Below, one piece after another: positions 27,601 through 38,231 of a DNA stretch of 64,000 nucleotides. The stretch lies in NCBI RefSeq assembly GCF_046545555.1, contig NZ_JBHZTH010000001.1, positions 1,488,001-1,552,000 on the forward strand, in the 5' to 3' direction. The DNA comes from Winogradskyella sp046545555 (GTDB lineage Bacteria; Bacteroidota; Bacteroidia; Flavobacteriales; Flavobacteriaceae). A program made the translations under genes and the position numbers. The stretch's first letter is position 1, and each line of letters opens with the position of its first letter. The notes under the pieces were generated by a model. The model made no database searches, was not told the origin of the DNA, and was given only the letters and a program-made list of their open reading frames with translations.

Positions 27601-30600
27601 GACTCAACTGATGATGTTATTGTAGACGTTTTTGCACCTGCGAGCGCAGGTAATGATCAAAATTTATGTGAAGCTACAAGCGTTTTTCTTGAAGCTACAG
27701 CAGGTACAACAGGTACTTGGACAATTGTTTCTACAACAAATCCAGCTGGTATCGGAGGATTTGCTCCTTCGCAATCTCCAGCGAATAGTAATGTAGCAAA
27801 CGCAACTGTAGAGCCTGGTTTTGATTATGTCTTTCAATATGAAACTGATTATACAGCTCCAGGAGACGTTTGTAATAATTCAGATCAAGTCACAATAAGT
27901 GTAAGCGATGGTCCATCTGAAGATCCTGAAGCAGGAGAAGATCAAGATATATGTATTTTAGATACAACAACTGCAACATTAACAACTGGAAATCTGGATG
28001 CGACAATGAGTTTTCCAGAAATTCCAGGTGATGTAACTTCCGAATGGAGATTATTATCTCAACCAGGAGGAGCAACCATTGCATTCACATCAGCTTTGAA
28101 TAGTCCAACTACAGATGTAACCGGACTTTCAGTTCCAGGATTATATATTTTCGAATTAAATTTTGCTACAAATAATTGTACAGATAAATCAGATATTGTA
28201 CGTGTTGAGGTATTTGAAGGTCCAACACCTGTTGAAGCTGGGGCTGATCAACCAAATGCATGTCAATTAGATGCGCAGTTGGATGCAACTCTACCAACAG
28301 TAGGTATTGGTATTTGGACTTTTGAAAATCCAGGTGACGATCCATCAGGTGGATTAGTTGTTATAGATAGCCCAAATAATCCACAAACTACGTTGTCAAA
28401 TATCCCTGATGATGTAGGAAATGATGGTCTTGATGATGTATATATTCTAACTTGGACCGTATCCAATAATCCCCCTCCGTCAGATCCACCAAGTCCAACA
28501 GATCCGTTTTTACCACCATCATTATGTTCCCCTCAGGCAGATACAGTAACTATAACGTTTACAGGACCACCTCCTTCTGAGGCAATTGCAGGTCCTGATC
28601 AAGAATTTTGTGATGAATCTAACATATTTTTAGGTGCCACTGACTTAGTTGAGGGTATAGGTACTTGGTCGCAAACAGGCGGTGATCCAACAGGTATAAA
28701 TATAGCATCACCAAATAATCCAAATAGTTTAGTTACTGGTTTAAGTGCTGGTGTATATGAATTTACATGGACTGCTGTAGGTGGAGGTTGTACCTTAGAA
28801 GATACGGTAGAAATAATTATCTTTTCAGATCCAATTACTTCGGAAGCAGGTCCTAATCAATCGATACCTGAATTTGATACGGTTACTTTAGGTGCTGATC
28901 CAGCAAGTGCTGGTCAAGGTACTTGGTCTCAAGTATCAGGTCCAACAACCGCTAACTTTATAGATATTAATGATCCTATTACACAAGTAACAGGTACTGC
29001 AGTAGGAACTTACGTTTTCGAATGGACTGTAGAAAATGGACCTTGTAGTATAGCTACAGATCAAATGACACTAGTCATATTACCAGTGTCAGATTTAGAA
29101 TTAACAAAAACAGTTTCTTCATCTTCTGTAAATGTCGGAGATATAGTAACATTTACTGTTTCAGTATTTAATAATGATGCAAGTTCTACTAATTCAGATG
29201 CTGAAAATGTAATTGTTCAAGATATTTTACCACTTGGTTATACTTTAGTATCAGGTACAGTTTCTAATAGTGGAACATTTGATTTGGGTACACAAACAAT
29301 TACGTGGTCCAATTTAGATATTCCTAATGGAACAACTTTAGCTTTAACATTTAACGCTACTGTTAATGCTACAGGTCCGTATGTTAATATTGCGGAGGTT
29401 ACAGGAAGTGATAGTATTGATCCAGATAGTGATCCAGATAATGACGATGGAGATCAAAGTGAAGATGATGAAGATAATGCCGAAGTTACAATCCAATCAG
29501 CAGATTTATCCCTAAGTAAGGGTGTTACACCTACAGATGGAACTGTAGGAGATACAGTGGTATTTACTATTGTCGTTAATAATAGTGGCGCCGACGCAGC
29601 AACTAATGTAGAGGTAACAGATGAGTTACCTTCAGGCTTCACTTATGTGAGTGATGATGCAGGAGGTGATTATGATGATGCAACAGGATTATGGACTATT
29701 GCTAGTATAGCTAATGGAGCAGCAGCAACATTAAATATTACGGCAACAATAAATGAACCTTCAGGTTCATCAGGTGAATACAACAATATTGCAGAAGTTA
29801 CAGCAAGTGATCAAGCTGATCCAGATAGTGATCCAGATAATGACGATGGTGATCAAGATGAGGATGATGAAGATAATGCTGAGGTTACAGTTGAAACAGC
29901 AGATTTATCAATAGTAAAAACAGTAAGTGATAGCACGCCAAACGTTGGCGATGTAGTGACTTTTACGGTTACTTTAAGTAATAGAGGAAATGATGAGGCA
30001 ACAGGTGTTTCAGTACAAGATATAGTACCAGACGGTTATAGTAACATAGTTAACATTACAGGAGGAACCAATGTATTAACTGGTAACCAAGTAGACTGGA
30101 CAGGATTAACTGTGCCAGTAGGTTCAGATACATTGATATTAACATTTGATGCAACAGTAGATGCACCAACTGGAGTATCAGGGGAGTATTTAAATGCAGT
30201 AGAGATTACAGGAAGNNNNNNNNNNNNNNNNNNNNNNNNNNNNNNNNNNNNNNNNNNNNNNNNNNNNNNNNNNNNNNNNNNNNNNNNNNNNNNNNNNNNN
30301 NNNNNNNNNNNNNNNCAGCGGAGATTACAGCAAGTGATCAATACGATCCAGATAGTGATCCAACAACAGGTGCCGGGACAGATGAAGATGGAGATGGTAA
30401 CGGAGATGATGATGATGAGGATACAGTAACAATTGTGCCAGCTCAAGCAGATTTATCATTAACTAAAATAGTTGTCGATGGCGATTTAACACCTTTAGTA
30501 GGGACAGAAATAACGTTTCAGATCACAGTATTTAATGATGGACCACAAGACGCAACAGGAGTTACTGTTACGGATTTATTACCATCAGGATATGATTTTG

Positions 30601-33113
30601 TACTGTTCAGTTCAACAACAGGTGCTTACGATGAGACAACAGGATTATGGACTGTAGGTTCTATTCTTTCAGGTGATTCAGAAACCTTATTAATAGATGT
30701 ATTAGTAAATGGAACAGGTGATTATTTAAATGTTGCAGAAGTAACTGACTCAGATGTATTAGATATCGATTCTATACCTAATAACGATGACGGAGATCAA
30801 AGTGAAGATGATGAAGATAATGCGATAGTGACACCGATTGAATCAATAGCTGATCTATCTTTAACTAAGGAGGTTGTAGATAATGACACTTCACCACTAG
30901 TAGGAGAAGAAATTACATTTATTATAACGATTACGAATAGTGGTCCTGAGGACGCAACTGGAGTAGAGGTAACGGATTTATTACCATCAGGGTTTGATTT
31001 TATCTTATTTAGTTCTACAGCAGGTACTTATGATGAAATAACGGGCGTATGGTCTATAGGAACTATTGATAACGGTTCTTCAGAAACACTTCTAATAGAT
31101 GTATTAGTTAATGGAACAGGTGACTATTTAAATATTGCAGAGGTTACAGCTTCGGATATTTCAGATTTAGATTCTGATCCTAACAACGATGATGGAGACC
31201 AAAGTGAAGATGATGAAGATAATGTGCTTGTAACACCATTAGATGCAATGGCAGATCTTTCATTATCTAAAACCGTTGTAGATAACGATACAACACCTTT
31301 AGTAGGAGAAGAAATTACATTCCAAATCTCGGTCACTAATGCTGGTCCAGATGCTGCCACAGGAGTAGAGGTTGTAGACTTACTTCCAATTGGTTTTGAC
31401 TTTGTATTGTTCAGTGCTACGTCAGGAATTTATGATGAGACGACAGGTTTATGGACACTTGGTACAATTGCTAGTGGTGACACTGAAACATTATTTATTG
31501 ATGTAATAGTAAACGCCCCAACAGGAGCTGCAGGTGAGTATTTGAACATAGCAGAAGTTACAGCAAGTGATGTTATAGATCCTAATAGTAGCCCTAATAA
31601 TGATGACGGTGATCAAAGTGAGAATGATGAAGACAACGTATTAGTTATACCAGTGGAAGCAATGGCAGATTTATCGCTTACTAAAACCGTTGTAGATAAT
31701 GATATTATGCCAAATGTTGGTGATGAAATTACATTCCAAATTGCAGTGAGTAACGCTGGACCAGATGCAGCTACAGGAGTAGAAGTGACGGATTTATTAC
31801 CAGCAGGTTTTGACTTTATTCTTTTCAGTGCAACATCTGGAACTTATAATGAAGTAACAGGTTTATGGAATGTTGGTACCGTTGACAGTGGTGATACAGA
31901 AATACTATTTATTGATGTTCTTATTAACGAACCTACTGGAGCGGCTGGTGAATATTTTAATACGGCTCAAGTTACAGGAAGTGATGTAATAGATCCGAAT
32001 AGTAGCCCTAATAATGATGATGGTGATCAAAGTGAAAATGACGAAGATGGTGTCTTAGTAATGACAGAAACTGCTGATTTAAGTTTAAACAAATCAGTAA
32101 GTAATGTTAATGCTAACGTTGGTGATGTTGTGACTTTTACACTTCAAATTATTAATGGCGGTGCAAATACGGCAACAGGTGTGGCAGTAGAAGATATTTT
32201 ACCTATAGGTTATAGTAACATTTCTAATATAAGTAACGGTGGTATATTAACAGGAAACATTATTGAATGGACCAATTTATCGGTTCCTTTGACAGGCTTA
32301 GCTTTAACATATGAGGCTACTGTAAATATCCCAACACTAACTGAAGGTGAGTATGTAAATGAAGCTCAAATTACAGCTAGTGATCAATTTGATCCAAATA
32401 GTAATCCAGATAATGACGATGGTGATCAAAGTGAGGACGACGAAAGTGCTGTCGCAATAAATACACCAACTACAGATATTGCTGTTAATAAGACTGTAGA
32501 TAACGGAAACCCTGGTATTTTAGATACTGTAGTGTTTACAATTACTGCAACCAATACAGGTAATATAGATGCTACATCGGTAGAAATTATTGATGTCTTG
32601 CCAACAGGTTATCAGTTTGAATCTTTTAATGCAACCTCAGGCGTGTATGATAATTTTACAGGATTATGGACCATTCCAGTTATAGCAGCAGGTTCAACAG
32701 AAACTCTCAGTATAACGGTAACTGTATTAGATATTAATGATTATGTTAATACAGCATCTTTAGAATATTTAGATCAGATAGATTCTAATCCAACTAATGA
32801 TGAGTCAAGTGAAACTATTGATCCAATGTGTTTAAAGATTTATAATGAATTTTCACCAAATGGAAATGGTCTAAATGAGACATTTACTATCGATTGTATT
32901 AATGATTATCCTAATAACACATTAGAAATTTATAATAGATGGGGTAACCTTGTCTATAGTAAAGAAGGTTATGATAATACCTTTGATGGAACTTCTAACG
33001 GAAGATCAGTATTTAACGTTAATGAAAAATTACCAGTAGGTACATATTACTACATACTTAACTTAGGTGATGGATCTGACAGATATTCTGGTTGGTTATA
33101 TCTAATGAGATAG
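24691..33113 (+). CDS. Giant T9SS-exported adhesin with Ig/PKD-like and DUF11 repeats (interrupted by gap)
   Basis: One gene read through the N gap at 30216-30315; the left flank reads NAVEITG and the right flank AEITASDQYDPDSDP, both in the same repeat type, but the 100-N placeholder puts them out of frame. A signal peptide ends after residue 35 (INA). Then come 15 Ig/PKD-like repeats of about 90 residues, most opening with an AGxDQxxC-like motif (to about residue 1465), followed by at least nine DUF11 repeats opening ADLSLTKTV and joined by acidic linkers such as DPDSDPDNDDGDQSEDDED, probably calcium binding. The end (CLKIYNEFSPNGNGLNETF to WLYLMR) is a type B (gliding-motility-associated) T9SS sorting domain. 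It is expected on the cell surface, with the next two genes supporting export or anchoring. Confidence 0.88.
30216..30315. other. Assembly gap (100 N) inside the DUF11 repeats
   Basis: Placeholder gap within the adhesin gene. Codon starts lie at positions 1 mod 3 on the left and 0 mod 3 on the right, so if the gene is intact the true gap length is 2 mod 3. Both flanks stop at nearly the same point of the repeat unit, so the missing DNA should be close to zero or a whole number of units of about 375 bases. Confidence 0.95.
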
Positions 33114-33162
33114 TATTATGAACAAAATTAATAGAACATACCTCAAACATAAAAATGATAAC

Positions 33163-34080
33163 ATGAAATTAAAAATTCAATTAGTTATAGCTGTAATGCT
33201 TTGCTTTCTAAGCTTCGAAAGTAGTGCGCAACAAGATCCTCAATATACGCAGTATATGTATAATACGATGAATGTAAACCCAGCTTACACAGGTTCTCGA
33301 GGTCATTTAACCCTAACTGGTTATCATAGATCGCAATGGGTTGGGCTAGACGGTGCACCAACCACGCAGGCACTTACTATAGAATCTCCTGTTGGGAGAA
33401 ACGTAGGTCTAGGACTTTCATTTGTTAATGACAGATTAGGACCATCAGATGAATTTTATTTTGATGGTAATTTCTCATACACCTTAAATTTGAATAACGG
33501 AAGAAAGTTATCGTTTGGAGTAAAAGGTGGTGGGCGTATGTTAAATGTTGATTTTACAAGAGGAACGTTTCAAAGTCAAGAAGATGTGTTTCAAAACAAT
33601 ATTAGAAATAGATTTTTACCAACAGTTGGAGCAGGAATTTATCTTCACGGCGATAAAAGTTATATTGGTTTTTCAGTACCTAATTTCTTAACCAATGAAA
33701 TTTATGATGAAGTTGCTAATTCCGTTGCAGCAGAACGTTTACACTTTCATTTAATTGGAGGAAAGGTGTTTGACCTTAGTAACACTACAAAGTTTATGCC
33801 TGCTGTATTAGGTAAGTTTGTCGTAGGTGCACCAGTCATTGTGGATTTATCAGCTAATTTTATGTTTGATGATGCGTTACGACTTGGATTAGCATACAGA
33901 TGGGACGACTCTATTAGTGGTTTAATAGGTCTGCAAATAAGCCCAAAGTTACTTATAAGCTATTCTTACGATTATACGACGACACCTCTTCAAGATTTTA
34001 ATTCTGGTACACACGATATTATGTTACGATTCGAATTAAGATCTAAAGAAAGAAAATTAAAATCCCCACGCTTCTTTTAA
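33163..34080 (+). CDS. PorP/SprF family T9SS outer membrane protein
   Basis: A 305-residue beta-barrel protein of the PorP/SprF family. The signal peptide MKLKIQLVIAVMLCFLSFES ends before AQQDPQYTQYMYN, and QDPQYTQYMYNTMNVNPAYTGSRG is the family's hallmark N-terminus. I choose the ATG at 33163 because it gives a normal signal peptide. An in-frame ATG at 33118, four bases after the adhesin stop, would add 15 polar residues and would allow translational coupling, so it cannot be excluded. SprF-type proteins are needed for export or attachment of a partner adhesin such as SprB, and the order adhesin, SprF-like, OmpA-like is the usual one in Flavobacteriia. Confidence 0.92.
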   Translation: MKLKIQLVIAVMLCFLSFESSAQQDPQYTQYMYNTMNVNPAYTGSRGHLTLTGYHRSQWVGLDGAPTTQALTIESPVGRNVGLGLSFVNDRLGPSDEFYFDGNFSYTLNLNNGRKLSFGVKGGGRMLNVDFTRGTFQSQEDVFQNNIRNRFLPTVGAGIYLHGDKSYIGFSVPNFLTNEIYDEVANSVAAERLHFHLIGGKVFDLSNTTKFMPAVLGKFVVGAPVIVDLSANFMFDDALRLGLAYRWDDSISGLIGLQISPKLLISYSYDYTTTPLQDFNSGTHDIMLRFELRSKERKLKSPRFF

Positions 34081-34093
34081 AATATTAATAAAA

Positions 34094-36082
34094 ATGAAAA
34101 ACATTACTAAAATAATTATCGTTTTATTAGTTAGTTTCTCTTACGGACAAACTAAAAACACTAAGGCAGATAAACTGTTTGATAGACTTTGGTACAAGGA
34201 AGCTGCTGAGTTATATGAAAAAGAACTCAAGAAGGAGAAAAATTATAGTCTAGAGCTTTTAAAAAGAGCAGGAGATTCGTACTACTTTAATACAGACATG
34301 GAAAATGCTTATAAATGGTATGATGTCCTTATAAGTAACTATGGTGATGAAGTTGAATCAGAATATATTTTTAGATATTCTCACAGTTTACAAGGAATAG
34401 GAGACTACCGACAAGCTAAACGTTGGATGAAAGAATTCTCAAAAAGAACAAAGTCTGAAGATAATAGGGTAGAACATTTTAATCAAGAAAATCAAAGTAT
34501 TGAAGATGTCTTGAATATAGAAGGTGAATTCACTCTAAAAAATGTTAAAGTAAATACTGAATATTCAGATTTTGGTGTTCAGTATTACAAAGACCAACTC
34601 GTTTATTCTTCAGCTGTAGATTCTTCAAATTTTCATACCAGAATTTACCATTGGAATGAGCAACCATTCTTAAATATGTACTTAGGAAAATTGAACACTT
34701 TAGAATCTAATGTTTCTAAAATTGAAGAGTTTTCAGATAAATTAAATACGAGGTATCATGAAGCAACTTTAGCCTTTTCACCAGATTACAAAACAGTTTA
34801 TTTTACAAGAAATAATTATAATGGTGATTTAGGAAGAGATAATGATGGTACTAATCACCTAAAATTATACAGTGCTCAAGTTAGAAATGATAAAGAAAAG
34901 GATAGTAGTTATAATTGGTATAATGTAAAAGAATTGCCTTTTAATAGTGAGAATTATTCAGTTGGTCATCCAACAATTAGTGAAGATGGAAAACTGTTAT
35001 ACTTTGTTTCAGATATGCCAGGTACAATAGGAGCAACAGATATTTTTGTAGTTGATATTTTGGAGTACAATAATGACAAAGAGATGGATTCTACTGGATA
35101 CTCTCAACCAAGAAATTTAGGTGCAGTTGTTAATACTCCTGGCCGAGAAATGTTTCCTTACATAGCAGGTAATGAGCTTTATTTTGCTTCGGATGGTCAT
35201 CTGGGTTTAGGTGGTTTAGACGTTTTTCATAGTAGCAAAGAATCTGAAGTTTTTAGTAACCCTATAAACTTAGGTTCACCTTTAAATAGTAAGTTAGATG
35301 ATTTTAATTTTATAATTAAAGAAGATTTAAACACAGGGTTTGTGTGTTCTAATAGATCAGGTGGTAAAGGTGATGATGATATTTATTCATTTATAAGAGT
35401 ACCGAGACCCGAAGACATTTGCGAGCAAAAGGTTCGTGGATACGTGTCTAATACAATTACAGGTGAGCGTATTGCGAATGTGGCCTTAGTACTTTTTGAT
35501 GCAAACAACACTCAAATCGAAGAAACAACAAGCGATTTAAATGGCGCGTACAAGTTTAATACTATAGTGGATTGTGATGCACCTCACCAAGTGAAAGCAA
35601 ATAAGACAGGATATGCTCCTAAACAAAAAGATTTTAAAACACTAGATGAAACTGGAGAAACAGTAGTTGCATTAGGTATAGAAACTGTAAACGAACTTAT
35701 TGTTGAAGAAGGTGGTCTTTTAAAAATTAAGATTGGTATTATTTATTTTGATTTAGATAAATCTTACATCCGTAAAAATGATGCAGCGATAGAACTTAAC
35801 AAAATAGTATTGTTGATGAATGAGTATCCGAATATGGTGATTCAGATAGAATCTCATACAGATACTCGTAATTCTGACAGTTACAATATGGCCTTGTCCG
35901 ATCGTAGAGCAAAATCTACGAGAGAATATATTATAGCACAAGGTATTTCAGCAGATAGAATTGATAGTGCTAAAGGATTTGGTGAGTCTCAACTTATAAA
36001 TAGATGTTCTAACGGAGTTCCTTGCTCAGAATCAGAACATCAAATGAACAGACGTAGCGAATTTATAATCGTGAAAATGTAA
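34094..36082 (+). CDS. PorE-like OmpA family protein (TPR, PD40, CarboxypepD_reg, OmpA)
   Basis: A 662-residue envelope protein with a signal peptide (about residues 1-18). Domains in order: TPR-like helices (about 25-130, AAELYEKELKKEKNYSLELL), PD40/WD40-like beta-propeller blades (about 165-430, with TLAFSPDYKTVYFTRNN and PTISEDGKLLYFVSDMPG), a carboxypeptidase-regulatory-like domain (about 445-530, VRGYVSNTITGERIANVAL), and an OmpA peptidoglycan-binding domain (about 550-660, IESHTDTRNSDSYNMALSDRRA). This is the architecture of PorE of the T9SS. It follows the SprF-like gene after 13 bases and probably anchors the export site to peptidoglycan. Confidence 0.9.
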   Translation: MKNITKIIIVLLVSFSYGQTKNTKADKLFDRLWYKEAAELYEKELKKEKNYSLELLKRAGDSYYFNTDMENAYKWYDVLISNYGDEVESEYIFRYSHSLQGIGDYRQAKRWMKEFSKRTKSEDNRVEHFNQENQSIEDVLNIEGEFTLKNVKVNTEYSDFGVQYYKDQLVYSSAVDSSNFHTRIYHWNEQPFLNMYLGKLNTLESNVSKIEEFSDKLNTRYHEATLAFSPDYKTVYFTRNNYNGDLGRDNDGTNHLKLYSAQVRNDKEKDSSYNWYNVKELPFNSENYSVGHPTISEDGKLLYFVSDMPGTIGATDIFVVDILEYNNDKEMDSTGYSQPRNLGAVVNTPGREMFPYIAGNELYFASDGHLGLGGLDVFHSSKESEVFSNPINLGSPLNSKLDDFNFIIKEDLNTGFVCSNRSGGKGDDDIYSFIRVPRPEDICEQKVRGYVSNTITGERIANVALVLFDANNTQIEETTSDLNGAYKFNTIVDCDAPHQVKANKTGYAPKQKDFKTLDETGETVVALGIETVNELIVEEGGLLKIKIGIIYFDLDKSYIRKNDAAIELNKIVLLMNEYPNMVIQIESHTDTRNSDSYNMALSDRRAKSTREYIIAQGISADRIDSAKGFGESQLINRCSNGVPCSESEHQMNRRSEFIIVKM

Positions 36083-36192
36083 ATAATTTAAGTTTGTTGA
36101 GGTTGATTGCGGTTAGGTTCTATCTTATGGAGTTTACTTTGTAAGTTTAATAATTCCCTAAGAATTGATTAATAGTTTAGAACTCTAACCAG

Positions 36193-36225
36193 AATAAGCG
36201 GACGTAAAGTCCGCTTATTTTTTTG
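36193..36225. terminator. Strong bidirectional terminator between adhesin operon and GTPase module
   Basis: Arms AATAAGCGGAC (36193-36203) and GTCCGCTTATT (36209-36219) with a five-base loop and a T-run at 36218-36224. It ends the + strand adhesin operon. The stop codon of the convergent histidine kinase gene lies in the right arm, so the same hairpin can serve the - strand, though it has only a short A/T tract on that side. Confidence 0.88.
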
Positions 36226-37732
36226 TGTATTTATAAAGTTGCTTTAATAAACTATTATCATCAAATGGTTTAGTTATGACATCTTTAATGCCAGAAGCTT
36301 TATAACGTTTAATGTCGTCTTTAAACACTTCAGTAGTAAGGGCTAGAATAGGAATCTTTTTAGTGCTTTTTGATGCACTTTGTATGGATAAAGCTAATTC
36401 TTCAGCAGAATATCTTTGAATCGTATTAGAAATTAAAATGATGTCTACGTCCTGCTCTAAAATGGATGAAACGACATCCTCTCCATTAGAAATAATATTC
36501 ATAAAGAAATTACCATCAGAGGATAAAATCTTTAATATAGATAGTTGTATTAATTCAGAATCTTCTATTAAAACTAAATTCTTCTTATTCTTGAATTTAT
36601 TACGAGGTTTATTTGCGATTGCATTAGTATCTTGAATTGGTTTTTCAGCAATTCTAAGACTAATATTAAAAGTGAATTGAGATCCTTGCTCAACAGAACT
36701 CTTCATCGTAATATTTCCATCCATTTCATTAATTAAATACTTAACTATAGAAAGCCCAAGTCCTATATTTCTATTATTCGATTTATGAGCATTAACCTTA
36801 TTAAATCTTTCAAAAATGAATTCTTGTTGTTCGTCTTCTATACCAATACCTGTATCTGTTATTTCAAATCTCAGATTTGCCTTACCTGCTCTTATATAAT
36901 TTAATGAGACATCTAAACTCACTAGTCCTTTATAGGTATAAGTAATTGCATTATTTAAAAGATTCCCAATAATTTGTTTTAGTCTATACTCATCAGCAAA
37001 AATGAAATCAGGAAGGTTGTGACCTAATTTGACATTAAATTTTAGTCCCTTTTTACTAGCCAATATCTTATAGCCAACACTAATATTTTTTAAGAATTTG
37101 TTTAACTCAAATATTGATGCGTTAAGAATGAGCTTGCCGGACTCTATCTTAGCTGTATCTAAAATATCTTCGATTCTATTTTTTAGGTCGGTATTGGCAG
37201 AGAGTATTATGTCTAAATAATTTTTTTGTTCAGAGTTTAGATCTGTATTACTTAAAAATTTACTAAAAATTGAAGATGCTGTAATAGGATTTCTTAGCTG
37301 ATGACTAAAGTTAGCAATAAAGTTATTTTTAAATTGTTCTTTCTCTAAGAGATATTCATTTTTTAGTTCTAGTACTTCATAACTAATTAAAGATTCATTT
37401 CTTCTTTGTGCAGTTAATTGGTAATCATTATAATGTTTTGTTAGATCCTCTATAATTATTAAAACAGGTTCTTCTTTTTTTGTGTGTATTATAATATCAA
37501 CAATAAGAGGGTTATCTAGATTGTCTAGATTAACGCAAGTAAAATCGAATCTTTGATTGTTCATTAAAAACAATTCTGTCATAGATTCAAAAAACGGATG
37601 TATATCTTGAATCTTTGCTTTTGGGGTAAGTTTAAAAAGTACATTATCTGATTCTAAGATTGAACCAGATAAATCAACAAGTACATACTGAAAATTAGTT
37701 TTATGATATTTCTTTTTGTACTCAGCAAGCAT
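36215..37732 (-). CDS. Soluble hybrid histidine kinase with degenerate receiver
   Basis: A 505-residue protein without membrane helices. Residues 1-105 look like a PAS-type sensor; a short coiled coil leads to HisKA with His144 in NFSHQLRNP, then HATPase_c with N-box NLLNNAI (257-263), G1 DTGIGIED (293-300) and G2 GLGLSIV (324-330). A receiver domain follows (about 385-505) with the acidic pair Glu390/Asp391 and Lys488 (ITKPF), but the phospho-accepting Asp is replaced by Ser435 in VDIILISNT. The kinase half looks active; the receiver cannot take phosphate in the normal way. It is the last of four close genes (10 bases after the small GTPase gene), so it may sense or be tuned by the GTPase state. 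Confidence 0.9.
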   Translation of the reverse strand: MLAEYKKKYHKTNFQYVLVDLSGSILESDNVLFKLTPKAKIQDIHPFFESMTELFLMNNQRFDFTCVNLDNLDNPLIVDIIIHTKKEEPVLIIIEDLTKHYNDYQLTAQRRNESLISYEVLELKNEYLLEKEQFKNNFIANFSHQLRNPITASSIFSKFLSNTDLNSEQKNYLDIILSANTDLKNRIEDILDTAKIESGKLILNASIFELNKFLKNISVGYKILASKKGLKFNVKLGHNLPDFIFADEYRLKQIIGNLLNNAITYTYKGLVSLDVSLNYIRAGKANLRFEITDTGIGIEDEQQEFIFERFNKVNAHKSNNRNIGLGLSIVKYLINEMDGNITMKSSVEQGSQFTFNISLRIAEKPIQDTNAIANKPRNKFKNKKNLVLIEDSELIQLSILKILSSDGNFFMNIISNGEDVVSSILEQDVDIILISNTIQRYSAEELALSIQSASKSTKKIPILALTTEVFKDDIKRYKASGIKDVITKPFDDNSLLKQLYKYTKK

Positions 37733-37742
37733 TTTTTTTGAA

Positions 37743-38231
37743 TTAAATTAGTGCTTTAGCTAATTTAGAGAAAAGAAGTTCAACTCTACTACCTGACTTC
37801 GCACTTACAAAATAATCGACAAACTGATCGAAAATGACGCTAAATTGCTTTAAATACACTTTTGTAACTAGATCCATCTTATTACCCACAACTTTTATCG
37901 GAATGTTTGGAAAATTCTCTTTTATAAAACGAAGTTCAGTCTTAAGGTTTTTGAAAGTTTCTGGTCTTGTTAAATCAAAAACATAGATAAATCCACTTGT
38001 TCCTAATAGGTAAGAAGCGCGCGTCTTATGTATATCATCTTGCCCTTCTAAGTCCCAAATGATTAATGCAATAGATTCTGAATCTGAAAGTTGAATTTCT
38101 TTTTTAGAAATATGTACACCAATAGTCACTTTATAATCGTCAGAAAATTCATTTTTAACAAATCGCCGGATTAAAGAAGATTTACCAACCCCAAAATGAC
38201 CTAATAGTACTATTTTTTTAGAGGCTATCAT
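37743..38231 (-). CDS. Rab/Ras-like small GTPase
   Basis: A 162-residue single-domain small GTPase. All G motifs are visible: G1 GHFGVGKSS (residues 11-19), G2 Thr36 in KVTIGV, G3 WDLEGQ (59-64, Gln kept), G4 NKMD (117-120) and G5 SAK (143-145). The layout, including TRPETFKNLKTELRFIKENF, is closer to the Rab/Ras group than to translational or Era-type GTPases, and there is no lipidation motif. Bacterial relatives such as MglA act with roadblock/longin partners in polarity and motility. The start overlaps the end of the longin-like gene by 14 bases, which fits a switch-and-partner pair. Confidence 0.9.
   Translation of the reverse strand: MIASKKIVLLGHFGVGKSSLIRRFVKNEFSDDYKVTIGVHISKKEIQLSDSESIALIIWDLEGQDDIHKTRASYLLGTSGFIYVFDLTRPETFKNLKTELRFIKENFPNIPIKVVGNKMDLVTKVYLKQFSVIFDQFVDYFVSAKSGSRVELLFSKLAKALI

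Noticed and set aside
29454..29642. - strand frames inside the adhesin gene (several, rich in Ser and Thr)
   Set aside because: Mirror frames of a repetitive, biased-composition gene. None has a start context or a recognisable domain.
30316..30429. Out-of-frame tail rich in Gln and Met after the N gap
   Set aside because: Artefact of the 100-base placeholder. The DUF11 frame continues in another phase at the same place.
36438..36635. + strand frame inside the histidine kinase gene
   Set aside because: Shadow of a gene with clear kinase and receiver motifs.
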